Assembly (NCBI GenBank): GCA_003240755.1
Contig: QFNF01000043.1
Location: 1-25,567, forward strand
DNA: 25,567 nt
DNA from: Sphingomonas hengshuiensis
GTDB lineage: Bacteria; Pseudomonadota; Alphaproteobacteria; Sphingomonadales; Sphingomonadaceae
Direction of reading: 5' to 3'
The notes beneath the pieces were generated by a model. That model was not told where the DNA came from. It ran no database searches and saw only the letters and a list, made by a program, of their open reading frames with translations. Position 1 is the first letter of the stretch. The number at the start of each line of letters is the position of its first letter. Made by a program: the position numbers and the translations under genes. Positions 18,480 through 24,945 of this stretch are shown in pieces.

Positions 18480-18506
18480 ATACGCGCCGCAGCGCGCCGC
18501 CCCTCA
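18480..18506 (-). promoter_or_regulatory. ECF-type promoter copy upstream of copA
   Basis: TGAGGG, 16 bases, CGTAT on the minus strand. Predicted transcription start near 18473, giving a leader of about 36 bases before copA. Confidence 0.7.
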
Positions 18507-18578
18507 TCACTTTCGATCGAGGAGCGGCAGTGCTCGCTACCGTCTCCCTGTCATCGCCTAGCGAAAGGCTCGGGCGGC

Positions 18579-18902
18579 TTAGTAGCCGTAGCGGCCGGCA
18601 TAATCCCGGTCGTGGTCATAGCCGTGCTCCCTCCTGAGATCGCGGTGCTCGTCGCGGTGCTCATGGCGTAGGTCACGATGAAGCTGACGATGTTCGCGGC
18701 GCGTCAGCCCGTAGGCGTGCGCCTCGGCATGCTCATCCTGGAGGGCATCGTGGTCGTCGTGATGCTCGTCGCGCAGTTGCTGGTGCTGCCCGGCGTGTCG
18801 CCAGTCGCGTTGATACCGCCAATCTTGATCGTAGGCCATTGCGGGAACGGCAATGCCAACGGTTAGTCCTAGTCCCAGCGCAGCCTTGCTGAACAAATTC
18901 AT
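18579..18902 (-). CDS. Small exported His-rich protein
   Basis: 107 residues from ATG 18902, with GAGGAGAGG upstream. A signal peptide (ending VPAMA-Y, residue 23) is followed by a highly charged region with 14 His among 84 residues, mostly as EH, DEH and REH units (DEHHDDHDALQDEH, then LRHEHRDEHRDLRREH), ending in Tyr/Gly (YAGRYGY). This composition suggests divalent metal binding in the periplasm. I recognise no family beyond low-complexity His-rich proteins. It lies 75 bases after the ECF sigma gene on the same strand with no promoter copy of its own, so it may be part of the sigma operon and could buffer the metal sensed by it. Confidence 0.7.
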   Translation of the reverse strand: MNLFSKAALGLGLTVGIAVPAMAYDQDWRYQRDWRHAGQHQQLRDEHHDDHDALQDEHAEAHAYGLTRREHRQLHRDLRHEHRDEHRDLRREHGYDHDRDYAGRYGY

Positions 18903-18977
18903 GACACCTCTCCTCACGGTGAAGAGACTTGGGCCGTCGCTCTTGAACCGCCATTGAAGTCGATCGTAACGGTCTGT

Positions 18978-19565
18978 TCATGCCGGGGCGGAACGACCGC
19001 TCGCGGCAAGCCTGTCCGCCAGGGTACGCCGCGCCCGATAGAGGCGGGTCTCTACCGCCTTTTCGCTGATCCCTAGGACATCTGCCGTCTCGGCCTGGCT
19101 AAGTCCTTCGATCGTACGAAGCACCAGCGGTTCCTTCAGGTTCGCCGGCAAGGCGGAAATAGCGCGCGTAACTCGGTCCAGCTCCTGTCGATCGCTGGCA
19201 GCATCGTCGATCCCCACCTGATCATCCGCGACCGCCTCGGCCTCTGGGCCGATCGGGGTAGCGAACGTCAGGAAGCGCCGCACGGTCCTCTTGCGCCCCC
19301 AATCACGACATTTGTTGATCGCGATCGCCGACAGCCAGGCACGCATCGAACGATCGCCGTCGTAGCGGGATAGAGCGTGATGAGCTGCGACGAACGTCTC
19401 CTGCAGCAAATCCAGCGCCTCGTCGGCCTCGCCGACGCATGCGCGCACGACGCGGAAGACCGACTGCCGATGGCGGCGCATGATTTCGGCGTAGGCGGCT
19501 TGCCTGCCCGCAATGCTGAGTGTCGCCAGCTCCGCGTCCGATAGCGTGGTCCAGTCGAGGCTCAT
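18978..19565 (-). CDS. ECF sigma factor (CnrH-like)
   Basis: 195 residues with the two domains of ECF sigma factors: sigma2 at about 25-90 (YAEIMRRHRQSVFRVVRACV, DLLQETFVAAHHALSRYD, MRAWLSAIAINKCRDW) and sigma4 at about 130-182 (ALPANLKEPLVLRTIEGLSQAETADVLGISEKAVETRLYRARRTL), joined by a linker. It directs RNA polymerase to its own promoter class. Upstream on the same strand, in order, are an anti-sigma-like and a CnrX-like sensor gene, the cnrYXH layout of Cupriavidus metallidurans. It starts 14 bases after the sensor gene with a weak site. It is the only transcription regulator I see in the window and the obvious candidate to read the TGAGGG-N16-CGTA elements. Confidence 0.92.
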   Translation of the reverse strand: MSLDWTTLSDAELATLSIAGRQAAYAEIMRRHRQSVFRVVRACVGEADEALDLLQETFVAAHHALSRYDGDRSMRAWLSAIAINKCRDWGRKRTVRRFLTFATPIGPEAEAVADDQVGIDDAASDRQELDRVTRAISALPANLKEPLVLRTIEGLSQAETADVLGISEKAVETRLYRARRTLADRLAASGRSAPA

Positions 19566-19579
19566 CGATCCGGCGCGGC

Positions 19580-20020
19580 TCAGCGCTGATCGTCGGTGAG
19601 CGCCTTCACCACGGCCTGGTCGAACTGGGCAGTCTGATTGGGTCTCAGAAGCTGCCGCATCGCGAAAATGTGCGCAAGCGTCGCCTTCTGAAGCTCACCC
19701 ATGACCGCGTGGCTACGGTCGACCGCCGCAGCAACTCGCGGTCCATTCCCGTGTTCGGTTTCGATCGCTTCGGCAAGCCTGGCGTTGTCCGCCCTCAATT
19801 CCAACTCGAATGCGCGCCGTTGAACGGCGAAACGCTGCTCCAAAACCGCCAGGCGCGCTTCCTGATTAGCATCCAGCGCCAGCTTGTGATGCAGCACGTC
19901 GTGCAGCTCCGATCCCGGCTGCGCACGCGCCGGGATTAGCGCTCGCCCTACGAACACGCCAATGATTGCCGCGATGAAGCACGCGAGGACCCCAAGCAGG
20001 AAGCGGGTGCGCCCGCTCAT
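19580..20020 (-). CDS. CnrX-like periplasmic metal sensor
   Basis: 146 residues: an N-terminal membrane anchor (about 7-28) and a periplasmic four-helix domain of the heavy-metal-resistance/CnrX type. The five metal ligands of Cupriavidus CnrX (H42, H46, E63, H119, M123) have counterparts at the same relative spacing: His40, His44 (LHDVLHH), Glu61, His117 and Met121 (LAHIFAM). In CnrX these bind Ni(II) or Co(II) and trigger release of the sigma factor via CnrY. The gene overlaps the anti-sigma gene (ATGA) and precedes the sigma gene. The metal sensed here is unknown; the surrounding genes are for copper and silver. Confidence 0.85.
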   Translation of the reverse strand: MSGRTRFLLGVLACFIAAIIGVFVGRALIPARAQPGSELHDVLHHKLALDANQEARLAVLEQRFAVQRRAFELELRADNARLAEAIETEHGNGPRVAAAVDRSHAVMGELQKATLAHIFAMRQLLRPNQTAQFDQAVVKALTDDQR

Positions 20021-20295
20021 GGCTCGCCAACGAGCAGCGTAGAAGGGGCAAGGGGCGATACCGGTCCTAGGGGGGATAGCGACGCCGCACTGGCCTCCTT
20101 CGCCGGTACGCCGGCGCCGAATATGCCCATCACGAGCGCCGCCGTGATCGCCATTGCGCCAATGCCCATCCCGGCGCGCGCAGCCGGGCGTACGGCGATG
20201 CGCGCGAGCACGCGGTCTTCAATCCCATCAAGGCTCGCAGGCGTGGGTGCCTGCGCCAGCCTCATCAATACTGCGTCGAGGTCCATGTCGTTCAC
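20017..20295 (-). CDS. CnrY-like membrane anti-sigma factor
   Basis: 92 residues from GTG 20295; an ATG three codons later (20286) is also possible. The cytosolic N-terminus (DLDAVLMRLAQAPTPASLDGIEDRVLARIA) is about 38 residues long and should bind the sigma factor, as in CnrY. One membrane helix follows (about 42-62, GMGIGAMAITAALVMGIFGAG) and a short periplasmic tail. Assignment rests on position (directly ahead of the CnrX-like and sigma genes, with an ATGA overlap), size and topology, since CnrY-type proteins are poorly conserved. An ECF-type promoter copy lies 20-46 bases upstream, so the operon is probably self-activated. Confidence 0.75.
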   Translation of the reverse strand: MNDMDLDAVLMRLAQAPTPASLDGIEDRVLARIAVRPAARAGMGIGAMAITAALVMGIFGAGVPAKEASAASLSPLGPVSPLAPSTLLVGEP

Positions 20296-20314
20296 TCCAC
20301 CCCTCTAGCATAGA

Positions 20315-20341
20315 TTACGCAGGCGATGCCCCTATCCCTCA
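20315..20341 (-). promoter_or_regulatory. ECF-type promoter copy upstream of the anti-sigma/sensor/sigma operon
   Basis: TGAGGG, 16 bases, CGTAA on the minus strand, back to back with the copC copy; the two -35 elements are only 10 bases apart. Confidence 0.7.
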
Positions 20342-20351
20342 AATCGGACCG

Positions 20352-20378
20352 TGAGGGGTCCGCGAGCGGCACGCGTAA
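20352..20378 (+). promoter_or_regulatory. ECF-type promoter copy upstream of copC
   Basis: TGAGGG, 16 bases, CGTAA on the plus strand. Predicted start near 20385 gives a short leader before copC at 20413. Confidence 0.7.
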
Positions 20379-20412
20379 TGAATGACAGGAACCCTCAGTT
20401 GAAAGGCCCCAC

Positions 20413-20781
20413 ATGCGTCGCGTATCTGTTCTCACTGCTGCTGCCGCTCTCGTCATGGTTGCCGGCACGGCGAATGCGCATCCCAAGCTCGTCTCAGCAT
20501 CGCCGGCCGCGAACGCGACGGTTGCGAAACCCGCTCGTCTCCAACTTCATTTCAGTGAGAAGCTTGTTCCCGCCTTCTCCAAGGCCGATCTGATCATGGC
20601 CGCAATGCCCGGCATGCCGGAGATGAAGATCGCCAGCACCGCGGCGCTTGCCTCGGATGGCAAAACCCTCGTCGTCACGCCGAAGGCGCCACTCCATCCC
20701 GGCCGCTACAATGTCGCTTGGCATGTCGTCTCGACCGACACGCACAAGGTCGCTGGGACCTACGCCTTCGCGGTGAAGTAA
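20413..20781 (+). CDS. copC: CopC periplasmic copper-binding protein
   Basis: 122 residues with a signal peptide cleaved after ANA, leaving His as the first mature residue, the known Cu(II) ligand of CopC. The beta-sandwich follows: HPKLVSASPAANATVAKPARLQLHFSEKL, a Met motif MAAMPGMPEMKI, and near the end VAWHVVSTDTHKVAGTYAFAV with the conserved Asp and His of the Cu(II) site. It shuttles copper in the periplasm, usually to CopD. The gene is 4 bases from copD, with GAAAGG before its own start and an ECF-type promoter copy upstream. Confidence 0.95.
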   Translation: MRRVSVLTAAAALVMVAGTANAHPKLVSASPAANATVAKPARLQLHFSEKLVPAFSKADLIMAAMPGMPEMKIASTAALASDGKTLVVTPKAPLHPGRYNVAWHVVSTDTHKVAGTYAFAVK

Positions 20782-20785
20782 GACG

Positions 20786-21712
20786 ATGAGTGACTGGTCG
20801 CTGATCGGCGTCCGCTTCGCGCTTTATCTGACGCTGGCGGCGCTGTTTGGCCTCTCGGCATTCAGCCTCTACGGCTTGCGTCTGCGCGAGCGCGGCAGCG
20901 CGCTCGCGCTTCGCCCATGGCTTGTTGCCAGCGGCGCCCTTGGCCTGCTGTTCTCGGCCGCCTCGGTTGTGATGATGGCCTCGTCGATGGCAGGGACGCC
21001 TGTCTGGCCGGTTGACCATGAAGCGGTCACCGCGCTGCTCACGGGGTCTGCCATTGGGGCGGCATGGAAGCTTCGCATGGTCATGCTCGTCCTGGCGACC
21101 GTCGCGGCAATGTTCGTGGCCGGCCGCACCGTCTGGCTAAGCGCCGTCGCACTTTGTTCAGCGGTCGCTCTCGCGACGCTCGCATGGACCGGGCATGGCG
21201 CGATGGATGAAGCTGCCATGGGCTGGGCTCATCTCATCGCCGACATCCTTCATCTGCTTGCCTCGGGTGTGTGGGTTGGCGCGCTGCTTGGGCTGGTCCT
21301 GCTCGTTTCCCGGCCCGCGGCGCGCGTCGACGCGGCGCACCTCGGGCTGACCCATCGAGCACTGCACGGATTCGGCGTGGTCGGAACGATCGTGGTGGGA
21401 ACGATCGTTCTTACCGGTCTCGTCAACGGATGGATGCTGGTCGGCGTCGGCAATCTCACCATCCTCGCCACAACGCTCTACGGCCAGCTCCTGCTCGCCA
21501 AGTTGCTGCTGTTCGCCGCGATGCTGGGGCTCGCCTCCCTCAATCGCTTCCGGCTAACGCCGGCTTTCGAGCGGGCAATCGCCGTTGCCGATCAGAGGCG
21601 CGCCCTTGGCGGGCTTCGGGCGAGCCTCGGGATTGAGACTGCCTGTGTTGTCGCGATCCTCGCGCTGGTCGCCTGGCTTGGAACACTCGCTCCTCCTGCA
21701 TCGGCGATGTGA
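20786..21712 (+). CDS. copD: CopD inner membrane copper protein
   Basis: 308 residues and about eight membrane helices, with the CopD-family core: MDEAAMGWAHLIADILHLLASGVWVGALLGLVLLV (conserved His residues in HLIADILHLL), then HRALHGFGVVGTIVVGTIVLTGLVNGW and LYGQLLLAKLLLFAAMLGLASLNRFRL. In Pseudomonas CopD works with CopC in copper uptake across the inner membrane, probably to supply copper enzymes. It lies directly after copC and should be co-transcribed. Confidence 0.93.
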   Translation: MSDWSLIGVRFALYLTLAALFGLSAFSLYGLRLRERGSALALRPWLVASGALGLLFSAASVVMMASSMAGTPVWPVDHEAVTALLTGSAIGAAWKLRMVMLVLATVAAMFVAGRTVWLSAVALCSAVALATLAWTGHGAMDEAAMGWAHLIADILHLLASGVWVGALLGLVLLVSRPAARVDAAHLGLTHRALHGFGVVGTIVVGTIVLTGLVNGWMLVGVGNLTILATTLYGQLLLAKLLLFAAMLGLASLNRFRLTPAFERAIAVADQRRALGGLRASLGIETACVVAILALVAWLGTLAPPASAM

Positions 21713-21764
21713 TGCACAGCCGGGGCACCCTCGTGCTTCCCGGCTTGCCAGGCTCCCACGCCTG

Positions 21765-22034
21765 ATGGATCAATCGATCCTCCTCGACGAAACGGGCAGG
21801 ATGCTGGCCGTGACAGGCCTGATCTGCGTCGTGCTGCTTGTGCCGATGATGATCATAGGGCTGATCATCAGCATCATTCAGGCGGCGACCTCGATCAGCG
21901 AACAGACATTGAGCTTCGTCCCCAAGCTGATCGCGTTGGGAGTGTGCCTAGTTGTATTCGGAAGCGCGGCAGTAGAATTGCTGACGAAGTTCACCGGCGA
22001 GCTGTTCGCCGTGATCGCGCGAATCGGGCAGTAG
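21765..22034 (+). CDS. fliQ: FliQ-like flagellar/type III export protein, isolated
   Basis: 89 residues, the standard FliQ length, with two membrane helices (about 13-37 and 52-74) joined by the family signature IISIIQAATSISEQTLSFVPKL. FliQ is a core subunit of the flagellar export gate and normally sits with fliP and fliR. Here it stands alone, 52 bases after copD, among copper genes. No other flagellar gene is in the window. ATG 21765 is chosen because it gives the family's usual N-terminus; the upstream site is weak (CAGG). It could be a displaced flagellar gene or a copy used for something else. A hairpin follows. Confidence 0.85.
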   Translation: MDQSILLDETGRMLAVTGLICVVLLVPMMIIGLIISIIQAATSISEQTLSFVPKLIALGVCLVVFGSAAVELLTKFTGELFAVIARIGQ

Positions 22035-22044
22035 ACCCCGCAAT

Positions 22045-22069
22045 GCGCGGGCGGTCGGACCACCCGCGC
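22045..22069. terminator. Hairpin between fliQ and the Cys-rich gene
   Basis: 11-bp arms (GCGCGGGCGGT and ACCACCCGCGC) with one mismatch and a 3-base loop, between two converging genes. No T-run. Confidence 0.5.
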
Positions 22070-22078
22070 ACGCGCGGC

Positions 22079-22411
22079 CTAGGCTGCCATTCTGTCGCAA
22101 GCGTCGGCGCACCTGCGGCACGCCGCAACGCACTCCTCCATCCCATCGAGCCCTTCGCAGCTCGCTGCACATGCCCGACAGATCTCGGCGCACTCACGGC
22201 AAATATGCTGATGGTGAGTGGACTTGCGTGCCATAAAGTCGATCGCGACGGCGCAAATCTGTGCGCAATCGAGCATGATCTTGAGGTGCTCGGGCGCGGC
22301 GTGCTGTCCGCCCATCTCGAGGCAGTGGTTCATCGCCATATGGAGACAAGTCACGTGACATTCGTGGCAGGCGTCCATGCACGCCTTCATGTCAGGGTCG
22401 ATCTGGTGCAT
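22079..22411 (-). CDS. Cys-rich four-helix-bundle copper storage protein (Csp-like)
   Basis: 110 residues with 16 Cys, most of them in CxxxC or CxxC pairs along helices (ACMDACHECHVTC; LDCAQIC; HICRECAEICRACAASC; ECVAACRRCADAC). This is the four-helix-bundle copper-binding family (DUF326, Csp), which stores many Cu(I) ions inside the bundle. No signal peptide is present, so it resembles the cytosolic Csp3 type. ATG 22411 is preferred: GGAGAAAG precedes it, and the longer frame has no family resemblance. A promoter copy with a CAAGGG -35 lies about 40-60 bases upstream. Confidence 0.9.
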   Translation of the reverse strand: MHQIDPDMKACMDACHECHVTCLHMAMNHCLEMGGQHAAPEHLKIMLDCAQICAVAIDFMARKSTHHQHICRECAEICRACAASCEGLDGMEECVAACRRCADACDRMAA

Positions 22412-22447
22412 CGGTCTTTCTCCGTCTGAGCCCCCGCCCACCCTTAT

Positions 22448-22474
22448 GTACGCACCCTGCGCGAAAACCCCTTG
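22448..22474 (-). promoter_or_regulatory. ECF-type promoter copy (variant) upstream of the Cys-rich gene
   Basis: CAAGGG, 16 bases, CGTAC on the minus strand; one core base differs (A for G) from the TGAGGG copies, spacing kept. Confidence 0.5.
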
Positions 22475-22503
22475 TCGCCGGCTTCCTGCAGCGTAGCTCA
22501 GCA

Positions 22504-23397
22504 CTACATCGTCCAGCGGCCGAACAGCGTCGCGAGAATGATGCCGCCCGCCAGCATCAACAACGTCAGCACCGTCATAGCCACGATCTGTGCGCCGGTG
22601 ACTTCGGGCTCCATCGCCATGCTTTCCACGGTCTTGGCTCCGCTATGTCCTACCCCATGTGTCATGCCCGGCATCGCGGTCAGGGCGCCCTCGGCCGCCA
22701 TGTCGTGCCCGCCATGACCGAGTGCCCGCACCGTGCCCATTCCGTGCTTTAACCGGACCCCGACAAGCCAGAGATTGACGGGGTAGGCGATTGCAAAGCC
22801 TACAAGCGTCGCGAGCGACATGACGCCCCAGAAGCGAAGCGAGCTGGCGTGCATCGCCGCCATGTCGCGGCTCATCAGCATCACCATCGTCGGGATCATC
22901 CCTGCCATGACGGCATTCATCGAAAGCCACTCGGGGATGAAGGACATGCGGAGCGCGCCCCAATAGGAGCCGCCCGCCATGTCGCGCATGAACAGCGCCT
23001 GGAAGATGAGCAGGCCGAACGCGAAGCCGAACACATATTCCGCCATCACATCCTGCCACATCGGCAGGCCGAGCGCTGTGGTGATCGCAGCCGCGGCGAT
23101 GACGCCCGTAGCGTCCCCTGCCAAGCAATGGATCGACGAGCCGAACGCCTGCTTCCACAAGGGGCGAACGAAGTCTTCATGCCGCTGGTTGAGCGGCTCC
23201 TGGCACGACAGGACATAGGCCGCGGCCATGATTGGGCCGCCGTAGAGCGTGACCAGAAGCCACCCCCACTTCATCACCTTCAGCTCGGGGTTACGCGTGA
23301 AGGCATCCCACGCAACGTAGGCAACGGAGAGCGCCGTCAGCACGAACCACGCGACCAGCACTGAGTCGAGCCAGGGGCTCGGGGGCGGCATCGTCAC
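22504..23397 (-). CDS. DUF4396 multi-pass membrane protein
   Basis: 297 residues, starting at GTG 23397, which is 7 bases after AGGAGA; ATG two codons later is an alternative. About seven membrane helices are visible, including a first one at 10-30 and a last one at about 272-292. The centre matches DUF4396 proteins: SCQEPLNQRHEDFVRPLWKQAFGSSIHCLAGDATGVI and the region around MWQDVMAEYVFGFAFGLLIFQALFM. A loop near residues 225-262 is His- and Met-rich (GHGGHDMAAEGALTAMPGMTHGVGHSG), as expected for copper contact. The family is common beside copper genes but its function is not known. An ECF-type promoter copy lies 26-52 bases upstream. Confidence 0.82.
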   Translation of the reverse strand: MTMPPPSPWLDSVLVAWFVLTALSVAYVAWDAFTRNPELKVMKWGWLLVTLYGGPIMAAAYVLSCQEPLNQRHEDFVRPLWKQAFGSSIHCLAGDATGVIAAAAITTALGLPMWQDVMAEYVFGFAFGLLIFQALFMRDMAGGSYWGALRMSFIPEWLSMNAVMAGMIPTMVMLMSRDMAAMHASSLRFWGVMSLATLVGFAIAYPVNLWLVGVRLKHGMGTVRALGHGGHDMAAEGALTAMPGMTHGVGHSGAKTVESMAMEPEVTGAQIVAMTVLTLLMLAGGIILATLFGRWTM

Positions 23398-23422
23398 GGC
23401 AGCTCTCCTCTACTATTAGAGA

Positions 23423-23449
23423 ATACGCGGCTCCCGGCCGTAGCCCTCG
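23423..23449 (-). promoter_or_regulatory. ECF-type promoter copy upstream of the DUF4396 gene
   Basis: CGAGGG, 16 bases, CGTAT on the minus strand. Predicted start near 23416, about 20 bases before the gene. Confidence 0.65.
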
Positions 23450-23459
23450 GCGCCGCGGC

Positions 23460-24767
23460 TCACGCGAGCCGGCTGGAGACCGCCTTGATCGCCTTCAGTC
23501 CCGATCCGAACCGGGCGATGGCCTCCCGGTTCTTCTCCAACTCGCCATAAGGGAGATAGGATATGTCGAGGTCGGCGACGCGGCTGAAGGCGGGGCGCTG
23601 CAGTTGCGCACGCACATCTGCTTCGCGCGCATCGGGCGCCACAAGGAACAGCCCTGCTGTCGCGTGAAGGTCACTACCGCTCAACGCCAAGTCCAGCATC
23701 CTGACGATGCCGGAGTAGATGGACGTCGAATGCTCCACCTCGAACGCCGCCGCGACGTGATCGCCGCCCCGTTCAAGCCAAAGCACATCGATCAACCGGA
23801 TCGAGTCCGCACCTTTTGAGGTCGCGATCGTGTCGGGCAATCGCTCGAGGCACCCGTGTCCCAGGGGCGCTCCGGCAAAGCTCCGGCTGCGGTCATTGGC
23901 CGCAATCCATACATCGTAGCCTAGCGCGAGCCCCAGATCGCGAAGCCAAGCCTGGATCTCGGTATGGGTGCGCTCGTTCTCGCCATCGCGCTGGGCCGCC
24001 TTGCTAAGTGTGCGCGCTTCCTCGCGCGCTGCTTCGAGCCGCGTGCTCCAATCGCCGATCTCGGCGCCGTCCAGGGGCGGGGCCGGATAGCGCTTCGAGC
24101 CCACGTCGAACAGCAAGCCCCCGATGGCGCCCAAGTCATTGGACAGGAGGTCGCGGTGCCGGTCGTTGAGGTCGAGGATGCCTGTTCGCATCGCCAGGAA
24201 GTGCTCCCAGCTTCCCAACTTCACGTTCGCGCCGGTGAGCGCGTTATAGCCGTTCACGATGGCGGTGTTGAAAGGCGGCACCAGCGTGGGATGAAGGAAG
24301 TAGAGGAGGTTCGCGACCGCCGGTCCAAGCCCCTTGATCTTCAACCGATCGATCGCATGGATATGGCCGATGATCTCCTCGGCAGTGTCGCAACACGAGC
24401 ACGCGTCGAGGAGCCGCCCGAAAGCCCGCTGATTGTCGGGATTCTCGTATATGTCGGGGATGCGGAGCTTCGGCTTCCACAGGAAAGCGTGGTCGGCACC
24501 TTTGAAGATCTGGCGCTGTTCGGCAACAGAATGGACGACGGTTTCAAGAGAAGAACCACGATAGGCGACCCCGAACGTGCCCCGCTCGATCTCGCCCACA
24601 ACCTGGGTGATCCCGCGCCGGATCGAGCGGAAGTTCTTCAGCCGCTCATCCCACAGGAACCAGCTTCGGTAAGTCGCCCCCGGATCGTCACGCCATCGGG
24701 AGATTAATCGGCGAACAAGGGCGTCGTGATCCTCGCTCCGGGTCGGTGTCTCGATCTGCGCTGCCAT
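23460..24767 (-). CDS. Putative restriction-like PD-(D/E)XK nuclease
   Basis: 435 residues. The C-terminal third has a layout like PD-(D/E)XK nucleases: IRLIDVLWLERGGDHVAA followed by AFEVEHSTSIYSGIVRMLDL, with Asp in IDVLW and the E-x-E of FEVEH as likely metal ligands. The middle contains KIKGLGPAVANLLYFLHP and VPPFNTAIVNGYN, which resembles a helix-hairpin-helix DNA-binding segment. It may therefore bind and cut DNA, but no methyltransferase partner is nearby and I cannot name a family. The start has GGGGGATT directly before it. It lies next to an insertion sequence and is probably not part of the copper system. Confidence 0.6.
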   Translation of the reverse strand: MAAQIETPTRSEDHDALVRRLISRWRDDPGATYRSWFLWDERLKNFRSIRRGITQVVGEIERGTFGVAYRGSSLETVVHSVAEQRQIFKGADHAFLWKPKLRIPDIYENPDNQRAFGRLLDACSCCDTAEEIIGHIHAIDRLKIKGLGPAVANLLYFLHPTLVPPFNTAIVNGYNALTGANVKLGSWEHFLAMRTGILDLNDRHRDLLSNDLGAIGGLLFDVGSKRYPAPPLDGAEIGDWSTRLEAAREEARTLSKAAQRDGENERTHTEIQAWLRDLGLALGYDVWIAANDRSRSFAGAPLGHGCLERLPDTIATSKGADSIRLIDVLWLERGGDHVAAAFEVEHSTSIYSGIVRMLDLALSGSDLHATAGLFLVAPDAREADVRAQLQRPAFSRVADLDISYLPYGELEKNREAIARFGSGLKAIKAVSSRLA

Positions 24768-24846
24768 AATCCCCCATCACTCGTCTGATCGCGAGCGCCT
24801 TCGACTTACGGCGCGGCCGGCGCGCCGTCGAGTTCGGACGAGCGTT

Positions 24847-24873
24847 CAAGGGCAAGTCGGGGGGGCCGCGTAG
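24847..24873 (+). promoter_or_regulatory. ECF-type promoter copy (variant) reading toward the IS
   Basis: CAAGGG, 16 bases, CGTAG on the plus strand. An ATG at 24880 begins a frame of about 22 codons that runs into the insertion sequence, so the original target gene may have been interrupted. Weaker than the other copies. Confidence 0.35.
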
Positions 24874-24915
24874 GATTAGATGGGTGAGCCTCCTGCGTCG
24901 GATCGGCGACGAGCC

Positions 24916-24945
24916 TTGACCCTGACATTGTGTCAGACCCTATAT
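24916..24945 (+). promoter_or_regulatory. Possible promoter with palindromic operator beside the IS
   Basis: TTGACC (24916-24921) and CTATAT (24940-24945) are 18 bases apart, and a perfect dyad CTGACA-TTG-TGTCAG (24922-24936) fills the space between. This is the usual place for a repressor such as a TetR-type protein. The controlled gene would lie to the right, where the IS now begins. Confidence 0.4.

Noticed and set aside
3000..23450. Expected copper regulators such as CueR or CopRS
   Set aside because: No MerR-type or two-component regulator gene is present; only the ECF system was found.
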